Under the pieces are notes generated by a model, which searched no databases, was not told where the DNA came from, and was given only the letters and a program-made list of their open reading frames with translations. DNA of 64,000 nt, taken from contig NZ_WRPO01000003.1 of the NCBI RefSeq assembly GCF_009746585.1, forward strand, positions 1 to 64,000, in the 5' to 3' direction. Shown here one piece after another: positions 26,737 through 36,188 of the stretch. This DNA is from Novosphingobium aquimarinum (lineage in GTDB: Bacteria; Pseudomonadota; Alphaproteobacteria; Sphingomonadales; Sphingomonadaceae). A program made the position numbers and the translations under genes. Within the stretch, counting starts at the first letter, position 1, and each line of letters starts with the position of its first letter.

Positions 26737-28193
26737 GCGAGACACGGTCAGAACTGCCGGTCGATACCAGTCCCGAAGCCGTGTTCCCGCCCACGGGGGC
26801 CACTCCGGCAGCGAAGCCGATGAAGGGCGATCTCACGCAGGGCCCGATCCTCAAGACGCTGATCGCGTTTTCGATCCCGATGCTGATCGGCAACGTCATT
26901 CAGTCGCTTAACGGCTCGATCAATGCGATCTGGGTCGGTCGGCTGATCGGGGAAAGCGCACTGGCCGCCACGGCCAACGCCAACAACGTGATGTTCCTGC
27001 TGTTCGGCGCGGTGTTCGGCTTCGGCATGGCGACCACAGTGCGGGTCGGCCACCATTTCGGCGCGCGCGACCTCGACGCCGCGCGCGCCAGCTTCGGCAC
27101 CGGGCTCGGGTTCTGCACGATCATCGCGGTCGGCGCCGGGATCATCGGATGGTTCTGGACGCCGTCGCTGCTGCGCCTGCTCTCGACGCCGGAGGAAAGC
27201 CAGCTGCAGGCGCTGGCCTATCTGCGCGTGATCTTCGTGATCATGCCGCTCGGCACGATTTCGATGCTGGTCTCGATGGGACTGCGCGGCGCGGGCGATG
27301 CCAAGACGCCGCTTTACGCGATGATCCTGACCGTGCTGCTCGACATCGTGCTCAATCCGCTGCTGATCCGGGGCTACGGCCCGATCCCGTCGCTCGGCAT
27401 CGCCGGGTCGGCGATTGCCACGGGCTTCGCCAATTTCGTCGGTTCCGCGGCGATGATCACGACGATGTACCTGCGCGACTTGCCGCTGCGACTGCGCGGG
27501 CCCGAGCTCGGCCACCTCATTCCCAAAAGCCGCGAGCTGGCGTTCGTTGTCACCAAAGGCATCCCGATGGGGGCGCAGATGCTGATCATTTCCTCTGCCG
27601 GGCTGGTGATGATCGGCCTCGTCAACCGCGAGGGGCTGTTGACGGCGGCGGCCTACGGCGCGGCGCTGCAATTGTGGAACTACATCCAGATGCCCTCGCT
27701 GGCGCTGGGTTCGGGCGTGAGCGCGATGGTCGCGCAGAACGTGGGGGCGGGAAACCACACGCGGGTCGGGCGGATCACGTTGATCGGCATCGCGGCCAAC
27801 GTGGTGATGACGGGCGTGCTGGCCGCGCTCCTGCTGATGTTCGACCGGCCGATGCTGGCGCTGTTCCTGGGCGCGGATAGCCCCGCGGTCCCGATCGCGC
27901 GGCATATGCAGCTGATCGTGACCTGGTCGTTCATTCTTACCGGCGCGACGATGATCCAGGTCGGCACGATGCGCGCTTACGGGGTGGTGTTCCTGCCGCT
28001 GGTGGCCCTGCTGATCGCGCTCTACGGGGCGCGGCTGGGCTTCTACTTCGTCGCCTATCCGCTGCTGGGTGCCGATGCGCTGTGGTGGGCCTATCCCTTC
28101 GGCTCGGTCGCCGCCGTCGCGCTGATGAGCGCGGCCTGGGCCTGGACGCGCAAGCGCCAGCAGGCCGGCGCCTTCGAGACCGTGGCGCGGTGA
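26733..28193 (+). CDS. MATE-family efflux transporter
   Basis: A 486-residue inner-membrane multidrug/metabolite exporter with about 12 helices in two similar halves ('IAFSIPMLIGNVIQSLNGSI', 'MGLRGAGDAKTPLYAMILT'; second half 'GIPMGAQMLIISSAGLVMIG', 'SLALGSGVSAMVAQNVGAGN'). It uses an ion gradient; the substrate is unknown. The N-terminal 40 residues are cytosolic and Pro/Ala-rich. The start overlaps the queE stop (ATGA), so the two are translated together, although no shared function is known. Confidence 0.9.
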   Translation: MSETRSELPVDTSPEAVFPPTGATPAAKPMKGDLTQGPILKTLIAFSIPMLIGNVIQSLNGSINAIWVGRLIGESALAATANANNVMFLLFGAVFGFGMATTVRVGHHFGARDLDAARASFGTGLGFCTIIAVGAGIIGWFWTPSLLRLLSTPEESQLQALAYLRVIFVIMPLGTISMLVSMGLRGAGDAKTPLYAMILTVLLDIVLNPLLIRGYGPIPSLGIAGSAIATGFANFVGSAAMITTMYLRDLPLRLRGPELGHLIPKSRELAFVVTKGIPMGAQMLIISSAGLVMIGLVNREGLLTAAAYGAALQLWNYIQMPSLALGSGVSAMVAQNVGAGNHTRVGRITLIGIAANVVMTGVLAALLLMFDRPMLALFLGADSPAVPIARHMQLIVTWSFILTGATMIQVGTMRAYGVVFLPLVALLIALYGARLGFYFVAYPLLGADALWWAYPFGSVAAVALMSAAWAWTRKRQQAGAFETVAR

Positions 28194-28223
28194 TCGCGGC
28201 TTGCGTCACAAGCGTCCCCGATC

Positions 28224-28312
28224 GTCACCCCGGACTTGATCCGGGGTGACGCTACTTGGAGAGCGGCCACGCAAGTAGAAGCGGGATCCCGGGTCAGGCC
28301 CGGGATGACGAA
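28224..28312. repeat. Two palindromic repeats between MATE and HerA-like genes
   Basis: The palindrome at 28224-28250 (arms GTCACCCCGGA...TCCGGGGTGAC) has the same core as 13340-13365. A second dyad at about 28284-28308 has arms ATCCCGGG/CCCGGGAT. The convergent genes on each side end within 40 bases, so these may also serve as terminators. Confidence 0.75.
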
Positions 28313-28329
28313 GAGGAAATGCGCGGCGC

Positions 28330-30021
28330 TTACCGCCCCTGGGCGCGCCAGCGCTGGACGGTGCGTTGGACCATTTCCTCGTCGCCGCCGCTGTCCTGCC
28401 ACAGCTCGGAGAACGAGGGATCGCCCGAGGCGGGGCGCTTGTGTTCCTCGAGCGTATCGAACGAGACGCGGATCGGGATCGACACGCCCTCGCCGCAGAT
28501 GATGCACTCGCGATTGCGCAGCGCCGGGATCGAATCGAGAAAGCCGCGCGCGCCTTCGGGCATCGCCGCGCGGACGAAGGCCTGGTCGCGATCGTTGTTG
28601 AGGCGCATCGAGATGATCGTGCCGCACTGCGAGAGCACGCCTTCGGCAAGGTCGGACGGGCGCTGGGTGATGAGGCCCAGCGAGATGCCGTATTTGCGGC
28701 CCTCCTTGGCGATGCGCGAGAGGGTCCGGCCGACCGAGGAGCCGTCGGCGTTCTTCTCGTTGGGCACGTAGCGGTGCGCTTCCTCGCACACCAGCATGAT
28801 CGGGCGCGTCCGCTCCTCGCGGCCCCAGACGGCGAAGTCGAACACCAGGCGCGACAGCACCGCCACCACCGTCGAGGTGATGTCGGACGGCACGCCCGAG
28901 ACGTCGATGATCGTGATCGGCCGGCCGCGGGCGGGCAGACGGAAGATCTTGCCGAGGAAATCGGCCATCGTATCGCCCACCAGCATGCCCGAGAACATGA
29001 ACTGGAAGCGCGGATCGGACTTGAGCTCGTCGAGCTTGTTCTTGATCCGCTGGTAGGGCGCGCTGGTACGGCCCTTGTCCAGCTTGCCCATCTCGTTGTT
29101 GAGGATGTTGCCGAGGTCGGACAGCAGATAGGGGACCGGTGCGTCGACGGTGATCTTGCCGAGCTGATCGGCAAGCCGGTTCTTCATCCGCGCTTCGAGC
29201 AGGCACTTGGCGAGGATCTCGGCATCGTCCTGCCGGTCGTTGCCGCGCGAGGTGAGCAGGACCTCGCAGTGTTCCTCGAAGTTCATCAGCCAGTACGGCA
29301 TGTTGAGGTTGGTGACGTCGAAAGTCTCGCCAGTATGGCGGAACGCGGCGCCGTATTCGCCGTGCGGATCGATCATCACGATATGGCCCTCGGGCGCATG
29401 CTCGCAGATGCGGTGCAGGATCAGCGCGGCGCTGGTCGATTTGCCGGTGCCGGTGGAGCCGAGCAGCGCGAAGTGCTTGCCGAGCAGCGCATCGACGTAG
29501 AGCCCGGCGCGGATGTCCTTGGTTGGGTAGACATTGCCGATCTGAATCGAGGTGCGCCCGTCGCTGGCGTAGATCTGGCGCAAGTCCTCGCTGGTCGCGG
29601 GATAGACCAGCGCGCCGGGGATCGGATAGATGGTGACGCCGCGGCGGAAGGAATGGATGCGCCCGGTCAGGCGCTCCTCCTCGCCCTCGCCGAGGAAATC
29701 AGCCGCGGCGAGAATCCCGCCGGGGATCTTGGTGTCCTTCTTCTGACTGCGCACGCTCGCCAGCAGCCAGCCGTTGCCGACGCGGATCTTGACCTGGCTG
29801 CCGACTTGTCCGGACAAGGCGACCGAAGGATCGGAGTCCGAGGAACACTCGCTCAAGCGATTGAGATCAAGCGCGATCCTGCTGCCCGAGCCCGCGATTT
29901 CGAGCACGATTCCGATCGGTTCGGCGGCGTTTTCGAATGGCGGCGCGCCGGGCAGATCCTGCACATCCCTGGCTTGCGCAGGCTGGGTCGCGGAAAAGTC
30001 GCTCTTGCTCAAATCGGACAT
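28330..30021 (-). CDS. HerA-like DUF87 ATPase
   Basis: A 563-residue ATPase of the HerA/FtsK type. An N-terminal HAS-barrel-like part ends near residue 150 ('GRTSIQIGNVYPTKDIRAGL'). Walker A is 'LLGSTGTGKSTSAALILHRI', Walker B 'PIMLVCEEAHRYVP' and the later motif 'RKYGISLGLITQRPSDLAEG' is typical. In archaea HerA works with the nuclease NurA in end resection, but no NurA is adjacent; in alphaproteobacteria such genes are usually solitary and of unknown role. ATG at 30021 (MSDLSKSD) is preferred over 30039. Confidence 0.85.
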   Translation of the reverse strand: MSDLSKSDFSATQPAQARDVQDLPGAPPFENAAEPIGIVLEIAGSGSRIALDLNRLSECSSDSDPSVALSGQVGSQVKIRVGNGWLLASVRSQKKDTKIPGGILAAADFLGEGEEERLTGRIHSFRRGVTIYPIPGALVYPATSEDLRQIYASDGRTSIQIGNVYPTKDIRAGLYVDALLGKHFALLGSTGTGKSTSAALILHRICEHAPEGHIVMIDPHGEYGAAFRHTGETFDVTNLNMPYWLMNFEEHCEVLLTSRGNDRQDDAEILAKCLLEARMKNRLADQLGKITVDAPVPYLLSDLGNILNNEMGKLDKGRTSAPYQRIKNKLDELKSDPRFQFMFSGMLVGDTMADFLGKIFRLPARGRPITIIDVSGVPSDITSTVVAVLSRLVFDFAVWGREERTRPIMLVCEEAHRYVPNEKNADGSSVGRTLSRIAKEGRKYGISLGLITQRPSDLAEGVLSQCGTIISMRLNNDRDQAFVRAAMPEGARGFLDSIPALRNRECIICGEGVSIPIRVSFDTLEEHKRPASGDPSFSELWQDSGGDEEMVQRTVQRWRAQGR

Positions 30022-30091
30022 CAGGCACCCTGGCTGCACGTAAGTCAGTGAAGCACTTAGGATCTTACCGTTAAGAACGACCTAATTCGGC

Positions 30092-30844
30092 TCAGATCAG
30101 CGCGAACAGCCGCCCTGCGATCCAGCCCATCGCGATCGAGAGCGCGACCGCCACGAGGCCATAGAGAAACCCGTACTGGTCGGCGAACTCGGCGATGGCG
30201 CGCTCGATCCCGAGCTTGTGGACGATCACGGTGCTGCTGGCCGACGCCACCACCTGCCCTTTGGTGATGGCGAAAGTCTCGGCAGTGTACGTGCCGGTGG
30301 GCACCCGCGACGGCAGCGCGATCCGCGCCTGGTACAGCACTTGCTCACTCACCGTCACGCCTTCTTCCTCCTGGCGGTAGAGGCCGGTGCGCTGGTTGAG
30401 ATCGACGAGGCCGGACGCGAACCGCTGCTGTTCCTCCGGATCGATCGCGCCGATGGGCGAAAGCTGCAGCCACCGGAGCCCCAACTCGTAGATCGCCGCG
30501 GTTTTGTCATCCACGATTCTGTCGATCGGTCGCGTCGAGGCCAGCGCGAAATACGAGGGCGCGGAGCGCAGCTCGATGCTGTCGGCGTTGACCCAGATCC
30601 CCGCGACTTTCGCCTTTTCGCGCACCACGATCGCTTGCGTCGGGCCTTTCAGCACCACCACGATGTCGTAGTCCTGCGCGGCGCGCGTGCCCTCCGGGCT
30701 CAGGATCGCGCCGAACAGCAGCAGCTCGGTGCCGGTGAAGCCCTGCCGCAGCCGGACTTCGTGCTGCGAGACTTCGGGCACCAGGATCGCGTCGCGCGCG
30801 CCGGACAGCACCAGGAGCAGGACGAGCGCGATCACGGTCCTCAT
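30092..30844 (-). CDS. TIGR02186 family transmembrane protein
   Basis: A 250-residue protein with a signal sequence ('VIALVLLLVLSGARD'), a periplasmic beta-rich domain ('ELLLFGAILSPEGTRAAQDY', 'ALASTRPIDRIVDDKT', 'GTYTAETFAITKGQVVAS') and one C-terminal helix ('FLYGLVAVALSIAMGWIAGR'). This matches TIGR02186, a family of alphaproteobacteria with no known function. It begins by overlapping the TauE gene stop (ATGA at 30841-30844), a pairing that recurs in the group and suggests a joint transport role. Confidence 0.85.
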   Translation of the reverse strand: MRTVIALVLLLVLSGARDAILVPEVSQHEVRLRQGFTGTELLLFGAILSPEGTRAAQDYDIVVVLKGPTQAIVVREKAKVAGIWVNADSIELRSAPSYFALASTRPIDRIVDDKTAAIYELGLRWLQLSPIGAIDPEEQQRFASGLVDLNQRTGLYRQEEEGVTVSEQVLYQARIALPSRVPTGTYTAETFAITKGQVVASASSTVIVHKLGIERAIAEFADQYGFLYGLVAVALSIAMGWIAGRLFALI

Positions 30845-31755
30845 AGCGGGGCCACGGTGTAGATCTCGTCCGGCTGGTAGCCGAGGCCGAGCGCCATGCG
30901 CAGCGCGACGAGCAGCACGATCACCGCCAGCACCAGGCGCAGTTTCACCGGGCTCGCTTTCTGCGCGAACTGCGCGCCCAGTTGCGCGCCGGTGACCGAC
31001 CCCAGCAGCAGCAGGCCGGCAAGCACGATGTCGACCGCGCGCGTGGTCATCGCATGCATCATCGTGGTCGCCATGGTGACGAACAGGATCTGGAACAGCG
31101 ACGTGCCGACCACGACGTTCGCGCTCATGCCCAGGATGTAGAGCATCGCCGGCACCAGCACGAAGCCGCCGCCGATCCCCATCAGCATGGTCAGAATGCC
31201 CGTCAGGATCCCGAGGATCAACGGCGCCAGAGGTGAAATGTAGAGCCCCGAACGGTAGAAGCGCCAGCGCATCGGCAGACTGGCGACGAGGGGATGGTGC
31301 CGCCGCTTGCGCGCCGCAGGGCGCACGCCGGTCTTCTCGGCGCGCAGCGTCTGGATCGATTCGTTCGCCATCAGGCTGCCGATCGAGCCGAGCAGCAGGA
31401 CGTAGAGCAGGTTGATGACCGTATCGATCTGGCCGAGCGCGGTCAGCAAGTTGAACAGGCCGGCGCCGATGCCCGTGCCGATGATGCCGCCAGCCACCAT
31501 GACCCCGCCGATCTGGAAATCGACACCGCCGCGCCGGTAATGCGCGAACATCCCCGAAACGCTCGCGCCGGTGACCTGGCTGGCGGCCGACGCGGCCGAG
31601 ACCGTCGGCGGCACGCCGTAGAAGATCAGCAGCGGCGTCGTCAGGAACCCGCCGCCCACGCCGAACATGCCCGAAAGCAGTCCGGTCAGCGCGCCGAGAC
31701 CGACGATGACGAGGCCATTGACCGAAAGGTTGGCGATGGGAAGATAGACGTCCAT
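30841..31755 (-). CDS. TauE/SafE family anion exporter
   Basis: A 304-residue inner-membrane protein with about eight helices in two repeats, each with the Gly-rich entry 'GLLSGMFGVGGGFLTTPLL' and 'GILTMLMGIGGGFVLVPAML'. TauE/SafE proteins export sulfite or sulfoacetate or move other small anions; the substrate here is unknown. The cytosolic loop between the repeats is basic ('KTGVRPAARKRRHH'). It overlaps the TIGR02186 gene downstream. Confidence 0.9.
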   Translation of the reverse strand: MDVYLPIANLSVNGLVIVGLGALTGLLSGMFGVGGGFLTTPLLIFYGVPPTVSAASAASQVTGASVSGMFAHYRRGGVDFQIGGVMVAGGIIGTGIGAGLFNLLTALGQIDTVINLLYVLLLGSIGSLMANESIQTLRAEKTGVRPAARKRRHHPLVASLPMRWRFYRSGLYISPLAPLILGILTGILTMLMGIGGGFVLVPAMLYILGMSANVVVGTSLFQILFVTMATTMMHAMTTRAVDIVLAGLLLLGSVTGAQLGAQFAQKASPVKLRLVLAVIVLLVALRMALGLGYQPDEIYTVAPL

Positions 31756-31802
31756 CCTGGCGTGTTCGCTACCGCAGCGAAAGGAAACAGGAAAGGCGCG
31801 TT

Positions 31803-32900
31803 TCAGAAACCTGAGGATAGGGTGAGAGCGGGGCCCGATCGCGGTTCGGCATCCCCCGCGACCCGTAAGCGCCAATCGAGCGCCAGCCGCGCTCCGCTCG
31901 ATCGCGACAAAGGCAGCCAGATCGTCGCGCTCGGTCCGATGTCGAGCCGCGCCGCGCCTTTTTGCGCCCCGCCCCAAGCGCCGGCGCCAATGCGTGCGCT
32001 CGCCCCCCCGACCTTTGCGAGCGAGCGGTCGATGCGCAGCTGACCGTCCGCGAAGGCCGTGGCGAATGCGCCTCCGACATACCCCGCTTGCGCATAGACC
32101 TCTGCCTGCAGGTGCGCCGGCAGGGCAACAGGAGCGAGTTCCGTGACGACGAAGGCCGCAGGCTGGGCCTTGAGGCCGCCCGAACCATCCACGGCCCGGA
32201 CTTCGGCGGCCGCGGAAACCGGAATTCGTGCGATCGGTCGCACCCCCAGCCCAAGAGCGGCTTGCTGCTCGCTGGGACCGCGCAAGGTGGTGGTCGCACG
32301 CAAGTAAGCGAAGGGGCGGCGAGCGCTGCCCGGCGCCAGGCGATAGCGCAGAATGCCGCCGGCCTGGCTGGCACCGTAGCTCGCAGGGCGCAGGCCCGAC
32401 GCTGCCTCGCCGCCGCTGCCTCTGCGCAGCAACATCCAGCCATCGCCGGACCAGCGGTTCTGCGCCGCGGTTGCCGCCGGCGTGGCTACGAAGGGCCGAT
32501 AGGGAGCCACCTCGTTTCTTGGATGACCGGCATCGGCCAAGCGCGCCGCACCGCGCGGCCCTTCTTGCGACCCGGTTTGCGACGACAAACCGAAGATCAT
32601 GCGAGAGCGCCGCCCGCGCATCAGCGAAGCCGGCAAAACCCTCCTCGTTCCCCCGGCAGAGGCGCGGCGTTCGGTTGCTCCGAAGCCGACCAACGATCGT
32701 GCGGGCCCGGGCTTGCTCGCCTCGGCATCGTGCAGCGCCAAGGCATGGGCTGGGGTCGGCGGCAAGGCCGGATGCGGTGTGTCCGGAAGCGGCACTTGCA
32801 GCAGCGGCAGCGCGCTGAAAGTCGCGACGCGAACGGTGACCCAGGCAATCAGCATCAGCCCCAGCCCCTTGAGCGGGCCGCCCTTGCCACGCACCCGCAT
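31803..32900 (-). CDS. Small beta-barrel-like partner of the NfrB-like protein
   Basis: A 365-residue protein with one N-terminal hydrophobic stretch ('GLGLMLIAWVTVRVATFSAL'), a Pro/Ala-rich linker and then alternating strands that end in Phe ('SGPALTLSSGF'), as outer-membrane barrels do. 'RWSGDGWMLLRRGSG' and 'YGASQAGGILRYRLAP' recall the C-terminal domain of the phage N4 adsorption protein NfrA. Full-length NfrA has a long TPR region that is absent here. It overlaps the glycosyltransferase stop by one base (TGATG), so the two act together. Confidence 0.65.
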   Translation of the reverse strand: MRVRGKGGPLKGLGLMLIAWVTVRVATFSALPLLQVPLPDTPHPALPPTPAHALALHDAEASKPGPARSLVGFGATERRASAGGTRRVLPASLMRGRRSRMIFGLSSQTGSQEGPRGAARLADAGHPRNEVAPYRPFVATPAATAAQNRWSGDGWMLLRRGSGGEAASGLRPASYGASQAGGILRYRLAPGSARRPFAYLRATTTLRGPSEQQAALGLGVRPIARIPVSAAAEVRAVDGSGGLKAQPAAFVVTELAPVALPAHLQAEVYAQAGYVGGAFATAFADGQLRIDRSLAKVGGASARIGAGAWGGAQKGAARLDIGPSATIWLPLSRSSGARLALDWRLRVAGDAEPRSGPALTLSSGF

Positions 32901-34381
32901 CACTCGGCCGCCGCCATCGCATAACCACCCGTCCGCAGCGCGGGCGTCGCCAGCGTGATCGACGGATGGAGCGCGTGGTCGGTCTTGTCCCAAATCGGGC
33001 GTTCGCCGCGCAGGGTCCGGGCATAAGCGAAGACGGCCCGGCGACCAGCGATGATCGCGATGATGTTGGACACCGGAATGCGCATCAAGGCGCGCAAACC
33101 TTCGATGATCCCGTATTCGCGAGAGGTGAAATGGAAGCGCCACAGGGCGCGCCAGGCGAAGCTGGTGAAGCTTATGGCGAGCAGGACCTTGAGGATCGGC
33201 GACATACTATACGTGCTCTCCCATCCCGCAAACCGCGCCACGATGAGCACGCCTTCGATTCCCAGAAGCAGATAGGCCGTCCCGAGCACCAGGGCAGTGA
33301 GCGGCCCGCAGCGATCGCGCAGCGCCATCCAAATCTCGACAGGCCGTGCCGACCAACCGAGCCGGTCCCAGCTTTGCAGGGAAATGCCATGGATCCAGCG
33401 GCTCTTCTGCCGGATCGCGGCATCGAGGGTACTGGGAAAGAAGGCCCGGGTGGCGACGAGATCGCCATATCTGTCGTGGCGGCGCACGAAGCGCGAGCGG
33501 CGGCCCCGCGACACGATGAGGCCCAGCTCGTAGTCTTCGGTCAGACATTCCGAGGCAAAGGGCCCCGCCTCGCCTTGCGCGCGCCGCTCGTCGAACAGCG
33601 CCTCTATCGCGCTGCGCGAAAAGCCGCAGCCGACCCCGGCGGCGGGAATGCCTGCTCCCAGAATGTCGCGCACCACCATCGACTTGGCATGCGCCTCGGC
33701 GAATTCATCCGAATAGTGCCCACCGACGAAATGCGACGCGCGCTGCGGCTCCGGTCGAACCGGTAGCTGCACGAAATCGACCGGCCCCAAGGTGGAATCG
33801 ATCAGTGCCAGAGCATCGGGATGCACCATATCCTCGGCATCGTGCAGCACGAGGCTGCGGAAACGCCGGGCCGATCGCGCTTCGTCCTCGCACAGGGCGC
33901 GGTACAAGCGGTTGAGGCAATCCGCCTTGGTCGTCGGGCCCGGCTGATCGTTAACCACGAACCGCACGCGATGATCGCTTCCGGCGGCTTCCACCGCGGC
34001 CGTCAGCGTCGCCTCGTCGTTGGGGTACAGCCCGATATAAAGGGTGAGTTCGTCGTGCCGCCAAGCGTCCAGAGTGTGGCGGATCATCGGTCCGATCACT
34101 TCGGCTTCCCGCCAGGCCGGCACGAAGACCGCCGCGGGTCCGGTTAACGGCTGCGTCCCGTCGCCGGCGAGAATTCTGGAGCGTGGAACACGACCGGTGA
34201 GCCGGTACCACAACCACAATGCATCGACCGCCAATTCGTCGACAGCGCTAATCGCAAACCAAGAGGCTGCGAACAGCAGCAGTTCCCACTGCACCATTTG
34301 CAGCACATCCAGCGTGTGCTGCAGGACTTCCACCGCCGCCACGGATGTCCCCCGACCCATTTTGCCCAGGATCTTATACAT
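32900..34381 (-). CDS. NfrB-like family 2 glycosyltransferase, inner membrane
   Basis: A 493-residue processive-type glycosyltransferase resembling the N-terminal domain of NfrB. N- and C-terminal helices flank a GT2 domain with the acidic motifs 'LYPNDEATL' and 'LVLHDAEDMVHPDAL', the catalytic Asp in 'ECLTEDYELGLIV' and the QXXRW motif in 'AAIRQKSRWIHGISLQSWDR'. In E. coli NfrA/NfrB make and export a secreted glycan that phage N4 uses. The C-terminal MshEN domain of E. coli NfrB is lacking. The start may be 34381 or the Met at 34360; neither has a strong binding site. Confidence 0.8.
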   Translation of the reverse strand: MYKILGKMGRGTSVAAVEVLQHTLDVLQMVQWELLLFAASWFAISAVDELAVDALWLWYRLTGRVPRSRILAGDGTQPLTGPAAVFVPAWREAEVIGPMIRHTLDAWRHDELTLYIGLYPNDEATLTAAVEAAGSDHRVRFVVNDQPGPTTKADCLNRLYRALCEDEARSARRFRSLVLHDAEDMVHPDALALIDSTLGPVDFVQLPVRPEPQRASHFVGGHYSDEFAEAHAKSMVVRDILGAGIPAAGVGCGFSRSAIEALFDERRAQGEAGPFASECLTEDYELGLIVSRGRRSRFVRRHDRYGDLVATRAFFPSTLDAAIRQKSRWIHGISLQSWDRLGWSARPVEIWMALRDRCGPLTALVLGTAYLLLGIEGVLIVARFAGWESTYSMSPILKVLLAISFTSFAWRALWRFHFTSREYGIIEGLRALMRIPVSNIIAIIAGRRAVFAYARTLRGERPIWDKTDHALHPSITLATPALRTGGYAMAAAE

Positions 34382-34443
34382 TTATACTTAATGCGTCCGC
34401 AAGTGGGTTGCGCAGGTCGACCAGATCGACAAAAGGAGCGCGA

Positions 34444-35640
34444 ATGAGCCTCCAACGACATTGGGCAAATCGCCTTGCGCGTACCATCAGCAAGATGTTC
34501 GGCGGCGAGGCCGCCGGCGGCATCCTGCTCATCGTCGTCGCGATCGCGGCCATGCTCGCTGCCAATTCGCCGCTGCAGCACACCTATCACGACCTGTTTC
34601 ACGACCGGCTGGCGTGGACGCCCATTCCCAAGCTCGACACGCTGCATCTGTGGATCAACGATGGGCTGATGGCGGTTTTCTTCTTCGTCGTCGGCCTCGA
34701 GATCAAGCGCGAGGTGCTCGACGGGGAGTTGTCCGATGCCAAGCGCCGCCGCCTGCCGGTACTCGCCGCTGCGGCCGGTATGATGGTTCCCGCGCTGGTC
34801 TATCTCACCATCGCCGGGACGGGGCAGCCGATGCAGCGCGGTTGGGCGATCCCCGCCGCCACCGATATCGCCTTTGCGGTCGGCGTGCTGGCGCTGCTGG
34901 GCAAGCGCGTGCCCGCCTCGCTCCGCCTGTTCCTGCTGACCGTCGCCATCGTCGACGATCTCGGTGCCGTCGCCATCATCGCGGTCTTCTACACGGCCGG
35001 GATCAAGCTGGCCTGGGGGCTCGGCGGGCTCGGCTTCCTCGCCACCCTGATCGCCGCCAACCGCTTCGGCTTCCATCGCTACTGGCTGTTCCTGGTGCTG
35101 GGCATCGGGATGTGGTTCTGCGTGCTTTACAGCGGGATCCACGCCACCGTCGCCGGCGTGCTGGCGGCCTTCTGCGTACCGCTGACGGTGACGCGCGGGG
35201 ATTCCATGCTGCTCCGGCTCGAACATGCCCTGGTGCCTTGGAACAGCTTCGTGATCGTCCCGCTGTTCGGCTTCGCCAACGCCGGTGTGGCCCTCGCAGG
35301 GATCGGCTTCGACGGCCTGTTCGACCCGATCCCGCTGGGTGTCCTGCTCGGCCTGTTCATCGGCAAGCAGGTCGGGATCTTCGCCGCGATCTTCGCATCC
35401 GACCGCATCGGTTTCGCGCCGCGGCCCGAAGGCGCGAGCTGGGCGCAGCTGTGGGGCATGGCGGTGCTGTGCGGGATCGGCTTCACCATGAGCCTGTTCA
35501 TCGGCGCCCTCGCCTTCCCGCGCTATCCGCTCCTGATCGAGGAGGCGAAGCTCGGCGTTCTGGCGGGATCGCTGCTCTCCTCGGTGCTCGGCTACGCGGT
35601 GCTGCGCTTCGCAAGCCGGCCCGCAAAGCTCCCCGCCTAG
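34444..35640 (+). CDS. nhaA: Na+/H+ antiporter NhaA
   Basis: A 398-residue inner-membrane antiporter that expels Na+ in exchange for protons. The ion-binding Asp pair is in 'LTVAIVDDLGAVAIIAVFY'; 'NDGLMAVFFFVVGLEIKREV' and 'GIGFTMSLFIGALAFP' are further family signatures. The start at 34444 follows an AAAGGAGCG site. It stands alone, divergent from the NfrB-like gene. Confidence 0.96.
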   Translation: MSLQRHWANRLARTISKMFGGEAAGGILLIVVAIAAMLAANSPLQHTYHDLFHDRLAWTPIPKLDTLHLWINDGLMAVFFFVVGLEIKREVLDGELSDAKRRRLPVLAAAAGMMVPALVYLTIAGTGQPMQRGWAIPAATDIAFAVGVLALLGKRVPASLRLFLLTVAIVDDLGAVAIIAVFYTAGIKLAWGLGGLGFLATLIAANRFGFHRYWLFLVLGIGMWFCVLYSGIHATVAGVLAAFCVPLTVTRGDSMLLRLEHALVPWNSFVIVPLFGFANAGVALAGIGFDGLFDPIPLGVLLGLFIGKQVGIFAAIFASDRIGFAPRPEGASWAQLWGMAVLCGIGFTMSLFIGALAFPRYPLLIEEAKLGVLAGSLLSSVLGYAVLRFASRPAKLPA

Positions 35641-35669
35641 TTCGCGCCTAGGCTCGGGAGCGCCGAGGC

Positions 35670-36089
35670 TTACCAGCTGCCGACATTGGGCATGCTCGCC
35701 CAGGGTTCCTCGGCAGGCAGCGTCCCGTCCTGCAGCAGTTCCACCGAGATCCCGTCGGGCGTGCGCACGAAGGCCATGTGCCCATCGCGCGGCGGGCGGT
35801 TGATCGTCACGCCCGCATCCATCAGGCGGCGGCACGTCGCGTAGATATCGTCGACCCGGTATGCGAGGTGGCCGAAGTTGCGCCCCCCGCTGTAATCTTC
35901 CGGATCCCAGTTGTGCGTCAGTTCGACTTCCGCGACCCCTTCCTGTCCGGGAGCGGCGAGAAAGATCAGCGTGAAGCGGCCCTTCTCGTTGTCGAAACGG
36001 CGCACTTCCTCGATGCCCAGCAAGCGAAAGAACGCCACGGTCGCATCGGGATCGGTGACGCGGATCATGGTGTGGAGAAATTTCGTCAC
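35670..36089 (-). CDS. gloA: Glyoxalase I (lactoylglutathione lyase)
   Basis: A 139-residue VOC-fold enzyme that converts the methylglyoxal-glutathione adduct to lactoylglutathione. The four metal ligands are visible: His in 'FLHTMIRVTD', Glu in 'VAEVELTHNWD', His in 'NFGHLAYRVDD' and Glu in 'DGISVELLQDG'. Length and the lack of insertions fit the Ni-type bacterial enzyme. It is convergent with nhaA. Confidence 0.93.
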   Translation of the reverse strand: MTKFLHTMIRVTDPDATVAFFRLLGIEEVRRFDNEKGRFTLIFLAAPGQEGVAEVELTHNWDPEDYSGGRNFGHLAYRVDDIYATCRRLMDAGVTINRPPRDGHMAFVRTPDGISVELLQDGTLPAEEPWASMPNVGSW

Positions 36090-36188
36090 GGTATATCCTT
36101 CAATTCGTCGCTAGCAAAGAACGGTTCATCGCTCAGAAAGGCGATAGTCTGCACCTTCCATAGCATCAAGAGCGAGGGAGAGCCGTCC

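Noticed and set aside
28366-30051. A 561-residue plus-strand frame opposite the HerA-like ATPase
   Set aside because: The Walker motifs are on the minus strand; the plus frame reads as His/Asp/Arg-rich noise.
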